A DNA stretch of 64,000 nucleotides from Segatella copri (GCF_019249655.2 NZ_CP137557.1:1733001-1797000), one strand, 5' to 3'. Numbered from the stretch's first letter, positions 56,629 through 63,698 are shown. Notes: generated by a model from the letters alone, not told the origin. Numbers and translations are program-made.

Positions 56629-57947
56629 CTGTTTTGTTCATACTTGTTTATTAATGATTGTACTAAAAAATCAAGAGAAAGATAATCCGACAAAGTTGTA
56701 TCTATACTGTTCATAGTACAAATGCCCTTAACCCATTTTCCACCATGCTCAAGTAGCTTTTGGCTACAGGGTCCCATACACATTGGTAGCATCTTGCACT
56801 TAAGACACTCTGGTTGTTCGAATGTAGACTTGCCTATTCTCTTAGCAACAAGACTTTCGTCCATTTCAAGTGTACCATCCTCTAAAAGATTGCCATACTG
56901 AGTTTGTGCAGTTAAAGTTCTTCCATTACATTTATGTATGGTTCCATCATAATTTATAACTACAGTGTTATTCATTTCAGATGGACAGGAAAATGGAAGT
57001 CCTCGAAAGGCTCCTTGGTTTACAGCGAAGCCAGCCTTAATGAATTTTGTCATGGTGTCCAACAAAAGCTTAATTTGCTCTTGGTCGACATCATTCATGG
57101 TTTGCCAAACTCTTTCGAAATGGATAAAAATTTTCTTGGGATCAATATCTTTAATCTGCTCCAAAATTTCGTCTGCCCCCAACAACGTTTTGTTATCATA
57201 ATTGATACGCAGAGTTATAAAATATCTTTTGTCTATCTCCGCAGTAAGTTTATGTATAGCCCACATGATGTGTTCAAAGGTAGGCTTGTCTTTATCTTTC
57301 CATATTCGGACTTTATCATGTTGCTCTTTTTTACCATCTATAGTTATTTGCAGGTTTGGTTGTATCTCTTTTAGCTTTCCGATGGTATCTTCCCCTATTA
57401 AAGACCCATTAGTCACAAAAAAGCAAGCAAACTCTTTACCTACACCTTCAACTTTATCTTTTAACGCTTTACACAAGGGGTAAGCTATGGTATTAAAGTC
57501 TGTCAAAGGCTCTCCACCAAAGAAGGTTACATGAAGCTTATCAAAAGAATTTTTATTAATTTCTTTTGATACAAATCTTTCTATTCTTCCTGAGATTTCT
57601 TTAGTCAATCTTGTGTTTGGGACATGATTCTCATAACAATACCAACACTTTAAATTGCAATCTTGAGTGGGATAAACTACAATTCTCAGCTCACGAGAAG
57701 CAAATGTCGCCTTTTTGTTTTTATATCTAATCAAAGCTAGCTCGTCCATACTCTTGGGTATAATTATCCCCACCTCCTTAAATTGTTGAAAAGCTGCTGG
57801 GTGCATATGTGCAAAAGCATCCAAATCCAAACTCTCAAAATCCTTGCAGAGTTTTAGGGAAACTGCGACATAAACATTATTAAATGAATTGTAAACAAAA
57901 GCTCCATTAGCCTTTGTTACCCAAATATTGTATATACTTTTTTTCAT
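56625..57947 (-). CDS. Radical SAM/SPASM peptide maturase
   Basis: 440 residues. The N-terminal 80 residues probably bind the leader peptide. The radical SAM core has Cys97, Cys101 and Cys104 in CNLKCWYCYE and the SAM-contact GGEP (144-147). The C-terminal SPASM domain has seven Cys (321, 340, 381, 384, 390, 394, 410), enough for two auxiliary [4Fe-4S] clusters. Such enzymes install thioether, C-C or C-O links in RiPPs. With the double-Gly precursor it fits the GG-Bacteroidales maturase group. The exact bond formed cannot be read from sequence. Confidence 0.9.
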   Translation of the reverse strand: MKKSIYNIWVTKANGAFVYNSFNNVYVAVSLKLCKDFESLDLDAFAHMHPAAFQQFKEVGIIIPKSMDELALIRYKNKKATFASRELRIVVYPTQDCNLKCWYCYENHVPNTRLTKEISGRIERFVSKEINKNSFDKLHVTFFGGEPLTDFNTIAYPLCKALKDKVEGVGKEFACFFVTNGSLIGEDTIGKLKEIQPNLQITIDGKKEQHDKVRIWKDKDKPTFEHIMWAIHKLTAEIDKRYFITLRINYDNKTLLGADEILEQIKDIDPKKIFIHFERVWQTMNDVDQEQIKLLLDTMTKFIKAGFAVNQGAFRGLPFSCPSEMNNTVVINYDGTIHKCNGRTLTAQTQYGNLLEDGTLEMDESLVAKRIGKSTFEQPECLKCKMLPMCMGPCSQKLLEHGGKWVKGICTMNSIDTTLSDYLSLDFLVQSLINKYEQNR

Positions 57948-57968
57948 CTTATGCTATATGTTAGTTAG

Positions 57969-57995
57969 AAAGGATATGCGTTACGCATATCCTTT
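57969..57995 (-). promoter_or_regulatory. Strong hairpin between precursor and maturase genes
   Basis: AAAGGATATGCG (57969-57980) and CGCATATCCTTT (57984-57995) form a perfect 12-bp stem with a 3-nt loop, lying 21 bp before the maturase ATG. On the coding (minus) strand no T tract follows, so it may act as a partial terminator or mRNA-stabilising end that keeps the precursor more abundant than the downstream proteins. Confidence 0.6.
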
Positions 57996-58048
57996 TTAAA
58001 ATTATAAAATCTACAAAAATATCTTTGTGTGAAATTTTTGAAGACTTT

Positions 58049-58225
58049 TTACTTGGTGATAAATTTGTCATTACTGCAAGCAATGCCACAACCTCCACCA
58101 TCATCGCCGTTACAGCCTCCTCCACAAATGATTCCGCCTTCTTCAGCAATAGAAATTCCTCCATGAATGACGACTATTTCCTCATCACTCAATGTCATTC
58201 CCTTGAATAAATCAAGTTTCTCCAT
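58049..58225 (-). CDS. RiPP precursor peptide, double-glycine leader, Cys/Gly/Asp-rich core
   Basis: 58 residues from the ATG at 58225 (an ATG at 58237 would add MRTT). The leader MEKLDLFKGMTLSDEEIVVI ends in HGG (Gly22-Gly23), like the leaders of Bacteroidales double-glycine precursors. The 35-residue core starts ISIAEEGG and has four Cys (34, 38, 46, 50) arranged as two CX3C units, CGGGC and CGIAC, separated by NGDDGGG, and ends FITK. It is followed by the maturase and exporter genes and preceded by two regulon operators. The pattern suggests Cys-based crosslinks or metal binding; this is inference. Confidence 0.88.
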   Translation of the reverse strand: MEKLDLFKGMTLSDEEIVVIHGGISIAEEGGIICGGGCNGDDGGGCGIACSNDKFITK

Positions 58226-58343
58226 AGTTGTTCTCATTTTTTTTACCTACATTTTACTATTAGCCATTCGGTACTTGCTCCTTTTAGCCTGTTTTGGTCA
58301 GGATATATAATATTGTCGACTCTATTATTTTCTTTCGATGGTG

Positions 58344-58351
58344 CAAAATTA
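58344..58351 (-). promoter_or_regulatory. -7 box of the precursor operon
   Basis: TAATTTTG on the minus strand. No TTTG is found at -33; the regulon operator at 58374-58389 begins 22 bp upstream instead, as expected for an activator-dependent promoter. The start site would be near 58337, leaving a leader of about 110 nt. Confidence 0.65.
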
Positions 58352-58373
58352 CCAACTCTTTTGCATAAAGTCT

Positions 58374-58389
58374 TTACACTTTTGGGTAA
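58374..58389. promoter_or_regulatory. Regulon operator A (precursor promoter, proximal)
   Basis: TTACACTTTTGGGTAA, a 16-bp imperfect palindrome with TTAC/GTAA ends. It sits 22 bp from the -7 box of the precursor. Confidence 0.75.
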
Positions 58390-58412
58390 TAAATAACGTT
58401 TAACGATTATTT

Positions 58413-58428
58413 TTACCCCTTTGTGTAA
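58413..58428. promoter_or_regulatory. Regulon operator B (precursor promoter, distal)
   Basis: TTACCCCTTTGTGTAA, 39 bp (start to start) from operator A and directly touching the stop codon of the acyltransferase gene. Confidence 0.72.
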
Positions 58429-59058
58429 TCAAGCTACTCCGCATAGGCATCCATATTTGGAGTAAAAGCCCATTATACCTTGTTTGCTAGAAGAAATAGG
58501 AACTGTTTCTGAAGTCAAGTAGTAAATAGAATCACCTAATTGATTCGTTACAAATCCTAATGCGTTCATAACCTTCAAGAGTTTACTGTCTATTTCTGCT
58601 ATCATATAGCTATCACTATCCCCAACTATAGGCTGAACAGCCAAAGCCATTAGTCTTTTGAACAATGTGAACGTGGATATCCCAGAAGTTGAATCTATCG
58701 CAAAACGACCTACATGCCAATAGTTGAACTTTACATCAGAATGTATGGCTTCTAATGGATTGATGCCATATATTTTCTCCAATGGTAATTCTGATTGGCG
58801 ATTCCAAAGAAAGACGCGAATGGAGCCTAACATTTTTCCTTGGTTATCTCTAGCTATATAAATATAGGTGTTATCGCCATATAGTTCCAATTCTTCTTTT
58901 GTGACATCGGCTATATCGTCAGCTAGCTGAGATGCCTCAACAGTACCTACGTGATGCTTATAATTCTCCACCACGATGAATTGAGAGAGTTCATTGATGC
59001 ACTTGGCATCAGCCTTGAAGATAGAGTAATCTTCAAATGTTGCAATTAATTTTTCCAT
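58429..59058 (-). CDS. GNAT-fold acyltransferase, N-acyl amino acid/LuxI-synthase-like
   Basis: 209 residues from the ATG at 59058; longer frames would start upstream of the predicted transcription start. The core YIYIARDNQGKMLGSIRVFLWN, followed by LPLEKIYGINPLE and NYWHVGRFAIDS, resembles FeeM-type N-acyl amino acid synthases and the layout of LuxI autoinducer synthases. The C-terminus ends KYGCLCGVA with two Cys, an unusual tail. It is one of the genes under the shared operator. It may acylate the peptide, or make a diffusible acyl signal for the adjacent LuxR-type regulator. Both are hypotheses. Confidence 0.65.
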   Translation of the reverse strand: MEKLIATFEDYSIFKADAKCINELSQFIVVENYKHHVGTVEASQLADDIADVTKEELELYGDNTYIYIARDNQGKMLGSIRVFLWNRQSELPLEKIYGINPLEAIHSDVKFNYWHVGRFAIDSTSGISTFTLFKRLMALAVQPIVGDSDSYMIAEIDSKLLKVMNALGFVTNQLGDSIYYLTSETVPISSSKQGIMGFYSKYGCLCGVA

Positions 59059-59082
59059 TTTTATATGTTTATATTTCTGTTG

Positions 59083-59090
59083 CAAAACTA
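59083..59090 (-). promoter_or_regulatory. -7 box of the acyltransferase gene
   Basis: TAGTTTTG on the minus strand, with operator C beginning exactly 22 bp upstream and no TTTG at -33. Leader about 18 nt. Confidence 0.65.
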
Positions 59091-59112
59091 CCCCGTTTTT
59101 CAAAACAAACGG

Positions 59113-59128
59113 CTACACTTTTGGGTAA
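59113..59128. promoter_or_regulatory. Regulon operator C (acyltransferase promoter, proximal)
   Basis: CTACACTTTTGGGTAA, 15 of 16 bases identical to operator A, 22 bp from the -7 box of the acyltransferase gene. Confidence 0.75.
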
Positions 59129-59151
59129 TGCTGTTACTTTATATTAAAACT

Positions 59152-59167
59152 TTACCCTTTTGGGTAA
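59152..59167. promoter_or_regulatory. Regulon operator D (shared divergent region)
   Basis: TTACCCTTTTGGGTAA, the most symmetric copy (arms TTACCC and GGGTAA). It lies 39 bp from operator C, the same spacing as A to B, and 29 bp upstream of the -7 box of the regulator gene, so it may serve both directions. Confidence 0.75.
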
Positions 59168-59196
59168 CAAAATGATGTAAAATCAATATTTTTTAG

Positions 59197-59204
59197 TACT
59201 TTTG
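59197..59204 (+). promoter_or_regulatory. -7 box of the LuxR-type regulator gene
   Basis: TACTTTTG followed by CAGC. A TTG within this box is an in-frame start candidate, but transcription would begin downstream (about 59211), so the ATG at 59226 is the real start. Confidence 0.6.
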
Positions 59205-59225
59205 CAGCAAAATAATAAAAACAAG

Positions 59226-59987
59226 ATGGCAAACGAAGAAGATTATTTCATTGCAGCTAACTCTGTTGGAGCTATCAATGAAGAGCAATATAAGAAGTTG
59301 GATGTACTCATCCACACGACAGAAGCAATATCACGCTCTCTATACCAAAGTGTGTATCTTATCGATTATTACAAGAAAGGATTCCTGTATGTATCAGAGA
59401 ATCCTTTATTTCTTTGCGGACATACTGCAAAAGAAATGAAAGAGATGGGGTATGCTTTCTATTCGGAGCATGTACCAGAAAAAGAGCAACAGATGTTGGT
59501 GGAAATCAATAGCAATGGCTTTAAGTTCTTTGAAACAAAGATTGCACCAGAAGACAAACACAAATGCTATATCTCATACGATTTCCATATCATGCTCGAT
59601 GGTAACAGAAAAGTACTTATCAATCACAAGTTAACTCCAATTTTGCTTACGGAAGATGGTAGAATATGGATTGCAATGTGCATTGTTTCTCTTTCTTCGC
59701 AATCCACACCAGGCCATATAGAGTTTCATATTGAGGGTTCACAGAAGTATTGGAAATACGACTTGGATTTCCACAAGTGGAGAGAAAAGGAAATGATACA
59801 ATTGAAAGAGGAGGAAAAGCAAGTGCTCACTTTGTGCTCGCAAGGACTCACTATGAATGAGATTGCGGACAAGATGTGTAAGTCCATTGATTCCATCAAA
59901 TTCTATAGAAGAACTTTATTTGAGAAAATTGGAACCAAGAACATCACAGAAGCACTTACTTTTGCCACCATCTATAAACTACTGTGA
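59226..59987 (+). CDS. LuxR-type transcriptional regulator with PAS-like sensor domain
   Basis: 253 residues. Residues about 35-165 look like a PAS fold (VYLIDYYKKGFLYVSENPLFLCGHTAKEM, then the strand pair around YDFHIMLDGNRKVLINHKLTPI). Residues about 190-253 form a LuxR-type HTH (LKEEEKQVLTLCSQGLTMNEIADKMCKSIDSIKFYRRTLFEKI). There is no receiver domain and no acyl-homoserine-lactone domain. It is divergent from the acyltransferase and convergent with the ThiF-like gene. It is the only regulator in the island and thus the likely ligand of the 16-bp operators. Confidence 0.82.
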   Translation: MANEEDYFIAANSVGAINEEQYKKLDVLIHTTEAISRSLYQSVYLIDYYKKGFLYVSENPLFLCGHTAKEMKEMGYAFYSEHVPEKEQQMLVEINSNGFKFFETKIAPEDKHKCYISYDFHIMLDGNRKVLINHKLTPILLTEDGRIWIAMCIVSLSSQSTPGHIEFHIEGSQKYWKYDLDFHKWREKEMIQLKEEEKQVLTLCSQGLTMNEIADKMCKSIDSIKFYRRTLFEKIGTKNITEALTFATIYKLL

Positions 59988-59998
59988 TTTCCCTCATC

Positions 59999-60028
59999 CA
60001 TCCCTGCTTCACTATTGAAGCAAGGATG
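59999..60028. terminator. Hairpin at the convergent 3' ends of the regulator and ThiF-like genes
   Basis: CATCCCTGCTTCA (59999-60011) pairs with TGAAGCAAGGATG (60016-60028), 12 of 13 positions, followed by A5 on the plus strand and therefore lacking a good T tract on either strand. Confidence 0.5.
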
Positions 60029-60761
60029 AAAAATAGAATTTTGGAAATCGTTTCACCTCTTTGCCTGTTGCAATATTAAACAGAGCTTGCGTACACAAAC
60101 CTGCTGTAATCCATGAAGCAACAGACAACTGAGGAGGAGGAATTGCACCTTCCTCTCTTTGATATTGCTTGACCACCTTGTCAAGCCATTCTTGGGGTTG
60201 CATCCAAAATGCTTGGTAGCCAAGAACATATTCTGCAACTTTCAACTCAAAGCCTAAAGGCTTGTCCGAAAGACTTTCCAGAGGTTTTCCATCAGGATCC
60301 ACTACTGTTAGAAAACCTGCCCAGCCAAAATTGTAAGGGTGAAGGACATAAATATTCTTTTCTGAACAAATCTTGTCAAAGACAAACGGAATGTCGCTCT
60401 TGAAGTCCAAGGCATTGATGGCAACATCATGTCCCTCTATCAATCCCTCTACATTATCATGGTCAACAAACTTATTGATGACCGTGATTTTCGCTTGTGG
60501 ATTAATGGAAAGTAATCTCTTGGCGAGGCTCTCTGCCTTATAGTTTCCAACATCCTCCAACCGATAGTTCTGACGGTTTAAGTTGCTTTTCTCCACCTTA
60601 TCACCATCAATGATAGTGATAGTTTCAAACCCTAAGCGTAATGCACATTCCGCAATGACACTTCCTAAGCCAGCACCCCCCAAAAGAACACGAAAATGCT
60701 TAATTTTTTCCTGTTCATCTGGCTTGATGTAAATTCGATTTCTACTATACATTTTTTCCAT
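60012..60761 (-). CDS. ThiF/E1-like adenylating enzyme without a catalytic Cys loop
   Basis: 249 residues of the ThiF/MoeB/MccB family. The nucleotide motif is VLLGGAGLGSVIAE, followed by the Asp-rich ITIIDGDKVEKSNLNRQNY with the Arg/Gln that contact ATP, and the substrate region NALDFKSDIPFVFDKIC. The usual zinc CXXC pairs and an obvious thioester Cys loop are absent, so it may adenylate a carboxyl end and transfer it directly, as in MccB-type RiPP enzymes. It is regulated by the same operator as the peptide genes, which argues for a role in peptide or signal modification. The real target is unknown. Confidence 0.75.
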   Translation of the reverse strand: MEKMYSRNRIYIKPDEQEKIKHFRVLLGGAGLGSVIAECALRLGFETITIIDGDKVEKSNLNRQNYRLEDVGNYKAESLAKRLLSINPQAKITVINKFVDHDNVEGLIEGHDVAINALDFKSDIPFVFDKICSEKNIYVLHPYNFGWAGFLTVVDPDGKPLESLSDKPLGFELKVAEYVLGYQAFWMQPQEWLDKVVKQYQREEGAIPPPQLSVASWITAGLCTQALFNIATGKEVKRFPKFYFSSLLQ

Positions 60762-60789
60762 TTTGATGATACTTTAAATTTTTACTGTG

Positions 60790-60797
60790 CAAAAGTA
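60790..60797 (-). promoter_or_regulatory. -7 box of the ThiF-like gene
   Basis: TACTTTTG on the minus strand, 22 bp from operator E, again without a TTTG at -33. Leader about 22 nt. Confidence 0.65.
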
Positions 60798-60819
60798 GAT
60801 TTGTTTTTTCAAACATCCA

Positions 60820-60835
60820 CTACACAAAAGGGTAA
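60820..60835. promoter_or_regulatory. Regulon operator E (ThiF-like gene promoter)
   Basis: CTACACAAAAGGGTAA; same arms as the other copies with an AAAA centre. A weak half-site (AAAGATTAA) may lie near 60865, but no second full copy is seen. Confidence 0.72.
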
Positions 60836-60888
60836 TATTTGGATTATAACACCCAACATAAACAAAGATTAACTAAATAATGATGTTC

Positions 60889-61674
60889 CTATTTTGATTT
60901 TTCCATCATTCTTCTAATTTCTTTTGATTCAAGCAATAATTTATTGGCAATACTATCCTTATATTTTGCAGTTTCAACCATTTCACGGTATCGACATACT
61001 GAATCTTCATAAGCAGCAACTCGATTTCTTACATCATCAATAACATTCTCATTTCGACAAACAGAAAAATGCTTTTCGATGTAACTAACATTCGGGTCAT
61101 CGGATGGAAGCACCATCTTCAATGCCCTATACTTCAAGTCTGCCTCCTCCCAATCTTGGTGCTCTCGCCATTGGGTGAGATTGCCCCAAATGGAGAGGAC
61201 AAGAGATAGAGCCAAGCCACCTGTGAAAAGAAGAACATTCTTTGAGGTTGGCTCGAAGCGATGGGTTACAACCTTCTTTTGAGGTGATTTGTTCATCACT
61301 TCAAGTTTATCTTGCAATGCCTTTGAGGAAACATCATTCCCTTGTATCATCTGCTTGACTGCATCAACCAAGAACTTGCTTCGCTGCTCATTTTTGCCAA
61401 GTTCAACCTTAATAAGGTCTGCAAAAACGACAATGGCATCTCTTAATTTGGATATTTTACCTCTGACTTCCTCTTCTTTGATAAACATCGCATTGATTGA
61501 CTTATCCAACTTGGTTATGTCATTACTTGCAGGAACGGTTTCCGCTCCAGCGTTCTTTGTGGAGGCAGAAAGTTCATCGACTTTCTGCTCCAATCTCTCA
61601 ACTGTGCCGTAGATGGCTTCCAATAGTTCTTCTTTCATATTTCTTTTGTTGTTTGAATGGTTTGTAACTTGCAT
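60889..61674 (-). CDS. Coiled-coil membrane protein of the mobilization cluster
   Basis: About 261 residues. The start ATG at 61674 shares a base with the relaxase stop (TGATG), pointing to coupled translation; MKEELLEAIYGTVERLEQ at 61638 is an alternative. The first 150 residues are heptad-rich coiled coil. One membrane helix (VLLFTGGLALSLVLSIWG) lies near 165-185, and the rest is charged. Its place after relaxase and mobC suggests a MobB-like accessory of DNA transfer, but I recognise no family. Confidence 0.6.
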   Translation of the reverse strand: MQVTNHSNNKRNMKEELLEAIYGTVERLEQKVDELSASTKNAGAETVPASNDITKLDKSINAMFIKEEEVRGKISKLRDAIVVFADLIKVELGKNEQRSKFLVDAVKQMIQGNDVSSKALQDKLEVMNKSPQKKVVTHRFEPTSKNVLLFTGGLALSLVLSIWGNLTQWREHQDWEEADLKYRALKMVLPSDDPNVSYIEKHFSVCRNENVIDDVRNRVAAYEDSVCRYREMVETAKYKDSIANKLLLESKEIRRMMEKSK

Positions 61675-62624
61675 CAAAGGCTAAAGCCTCTTCTGCGTTT
61701 CTTCTTTTTCTTCTTGACTGATTCGTCCTCTGGGAAAGACTCAAAGGTCTGAGCGTTGGCAGAAGCAAAAAGTCCAATGGAAGAAATGCCGTCCCAAAGG
61801 TCTTGGCTGCTATCCGACATGGATGGCTCATGGTTGCTCTTGTGATAGCCTTGCTCGTATTGCAGAGTAGAGTTGGATTTTGGTGATACATGGTTCTCCA
61901 TTCCCTCAAACCTTGCATTCAGCTTGCCAAAGCTATAGCCTCGGCTAATCTGCGTACCCTTGAAGCTATATCCGTCCTTACAGAATCGGATGCCTTGAAC
62001 CTTGGTTCGCTCCTTATCCTTATAGACAAACTCTAAGTGAACACCTCGTTTTGCAAGTTCATTCTTGAACTTCTGCCAACTACCTGTGACTTTCAAGGCA
62101 TCCTTGACGGCATTGTGAATCTCGTATTTGGCACGTTCCGCATTGCGTAATTTGTGAGTGTTAGTCTTGCTCTTATCCGTTCCATAAGTCAGTCCATATT
62201 TGGATTTTAGAGCCTTGGTCACTTGCTCATTACGCCTGTAATCATTCCTGTCTGATATGAGCTTGCCCTCGTTATTGATGCGGTTATACACAATATGACA
62301 ATGTGGATTGTCGGTGTTGTGATGCCTTACGATGATGAATTGAGTATCTTTTATCCCCATCATCTGCATGTATTCAAGGGCTATCTTAGCCATGAAATCA
62401 TCCGTCAAACGTGGCTTGTCCTCGGGCTTGAAACTGAGTGCAATGTGTCCCACAGGCTTCTTAATCCTTGGATTTAGCTGTCTTTGCAGCTCAAAACTTT
62501 GTACTATCTCGGCATTCGTGCCGAGTAACACTCCATCCGAGGCGATGATTTTCGCCTCGTCCTTGCCTGTCACATAGCGGATGCAGCCAACAAATGAGCA
62601 GCCTTTCTTTAGCTTGCCTATCAT
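61674..62624 (-). CDS. mobA: Relaxase/mobilization nuclease (MobA-like)
   Basis: About 316 residues from the ATG at 62624, which overlaps the mobC stop (ATGA); a start at 62654 would add ten residues. Motif I CSFVGCIRYVTGK holds the candidate nicking Tyr, and motif III FIIVRHHNTDNPHCHIVYNRI supplies the HxH metal site. A Lys/Arg-rich C-terminus follows (KKKKKKRRRGF). The enzyme would nick oriT and carry a single strand during transfer driven by a helper element; no coupling protein or mating-pair genes are present. Confidence 0.9.
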   Translation of the reverse strand: MIGKLKKGCSFVGCIRYVTGKDEAKIIASDGVLLGTNAEIVQSFELQRQLNPRIKKPVGHIALSFKPEDKPRLTDDFMAKIALEYMQMMGIKDTQFIIVRHHNTDNPHCHIVYNRINNEGKLISDRNDYRRNEQVTKALKSKYGLTYGTDKSKTNTHKLRNAERAKYEIHNAVKDALKVTGSWQKFKNELAKRGVHLEFVYKDKERTKVQGIRFCKDGYSFKGTQISRGYSFGKLNARFEGMENHVSPKSNSTLQYEQGYHKSNHEPSMSDSSQDLWDGISSIGLFASANAQTFESFPEDESVKKKKKKRRRGFSL

Positions 62625-63034
62625 GTGGTATCCTCCTTTCTGCTCATTCCGCATGGCTTCGATTTTGGACTTGCTTGGCGATACTCGCCAAGGATGGCTT
62701 TCAATCTCCTCAACAAGTCCACCACAAATACATGGGTTTCGTGGAAACCTCTCTGATGCGACAGCTTGGTAAGTTGGTTGAGGTTATTTGCCATGCCGAT
62801 AAGGTTCTTGGCAATGGCAACCGCCTCCGTGTTGTGTCCGCAGACCACCTCGCCGTTCAAGGCGGACTCACGGATGTACTCCGCCAACTTGCGGTTGGCT
62901 TTCCTCGCCCTCAGCCTCAAAGCCTCGTAGCTTGGCTTTGAGAACTTCACCGTGACAGACTTCGACAGTTTGCGAACCCTGCCTGTGGGCGGTCTCCCGC
63001 CCTTTCTCTTGTCTTGTTCCTGTACGTTTGTCAT
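62621..63034 (-). CDS. mobC: MobC-like relaxosome accessory protein
   Basis: 137 residues with a basic N-terminus (DKRKGGRPPTGRVRKL), a ribbon-helix-helix-like segment (KSVTVKFSKPSYEALRLRARKA) and the MobC pattern IGMANNLNQLTKLSHQRG. It would bind oriT and help the relaxase. Start at 63034; the gene overlaps the relaxase start by 4 bp. Confidence 0.83.
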   Translation of the reverse strand: MTNVQEQDKRKGGRPPTGRVRKLSKSVTVKFSKPSYEALRLRARKANRKLAEYIRESALNGEVVCGHNTEAVAIAKNLIGMANNLNQLTKLSHQRGFHETHVFVVDLLRRLKAILGEYRQASPKSKPCGMSRKEDTT

Positions 63035-63107
63035 TCGATATACTGTTTACAGTTGGTACACTCACTTTCTGCGACCGTCGGGAGCAAAATTCCTCCGCCC
63101 TCATGGT

Positions 63108-63149
63108 GGAGCGAGGCGTTTTAGGATTCCCAAAACATAACCTCGCTCC
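63108..63149. other. Candidate origin of transfer (oriT)
   Basis: Immediately upstream of mobC: GGAGCGAGG (63108-63116) and CCTCGCTCC (63141-63149) are a perfect inverted repeat, with an inner GTTTT/AAAAC pair around AGGATTCCC. Inverted repeats in the non-coding DNA before mobC are typical of oriT. The nick site cannot be fixed from sequence. Confidence 0.45.
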
Positions 63150-63218
63150 CTCTCAGAACACGTTAGTTGGAACTACAGCCTTTCATCTATCCACGTCCAA
63201 GGTCACAGACCTTAATTC

Positions 63219-63698
63219 TCACAATTTGCGCCAAGCCTCGAAGTCCTCTTCATAAAGGCTTAGGTGGTGGCGCACGATGTTCTCGATGATGCCCGATACG
63301 CTCATGCGCCTTCCTCCGAGGATGCGGACGACACGATCAAGACGGTCTCGTACATCGGAACTGACGAAGACTGGCTTGCGGTCGTCAATCCTTGGAACTT
63401 GGAGGAAGGTTTGCTGATACTCCTCCAGTGTTGCCTTGCGCTGCTTGCCACTGATGCGCTTCTGCGGATTCGGTGGCGATTGAGCTTCGTTCGTTTGCTC
63501 GTCCTCCATACAGGAGGTTGTTGCAGCCACATTCTCTGTCACAACTTCTAAATCGGAGTTCTCCACCTCTTCAAAGAAAGAGCTATGTTCTTGGGCATAG
63601 TCTTTACCATAAGTGGATGATTGAAGCGAAGCCACCACCTCCTGTGTCATTTTCTCCTGCTGTTCAGGAGACATTTTCGTTTCTTTTGTTCTTGCCAT
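63219..63698 (-). CDS. DUF3408-type protein of mobile elements
   Basis: 159 residues. The first 85 are acidic and low-complexity. The C-terminal 65 (KPVFVSSDVRDRLDRVVRILGGRRMSVSGIIENIVRHHLSLYEEDFEAWRK) match the DUF3408 family found in Bacteroides conjugative and mobilizable elements and look like a ribbon-helix-helix DNA-binding fold. Probably a transfer or maintenance regulator. Confidence 0.8.
   Translation of the reverse strand: MARTKETKMSPEQQEKMTQEVVASLQSSTYGKDYAQEHSSFFEEVENSDLEVVTENVAATTSCMEDEQTNEAQSPPNPQKRISGKQRKATLEEYQQTFLQVPRIDDRKPVFVSSDVRDRLDRVVRILGGRRMSVSGIIENIVRHHLSLYEEDFEAWRKL

Noticed and set aside
57961..58164. Alternative 67-codon frame over the RiPP precursor
   Set aside because: It lacks a double-Gly leader and runs through the intergenic hairpin; the Cys-rich frame has the right start, operators and context.
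59202..59225. TTG start adding eight residues to the LuxR-type regulator
   Set aside because: The TTG lies within the -7 box, so it would not be in the transcript.
62581..63255. Several plus-strand frames opposite relaxase and mobC
   Set aside because: They overlap genes with clear relaxase and MobC motifs and a candidate oriT.
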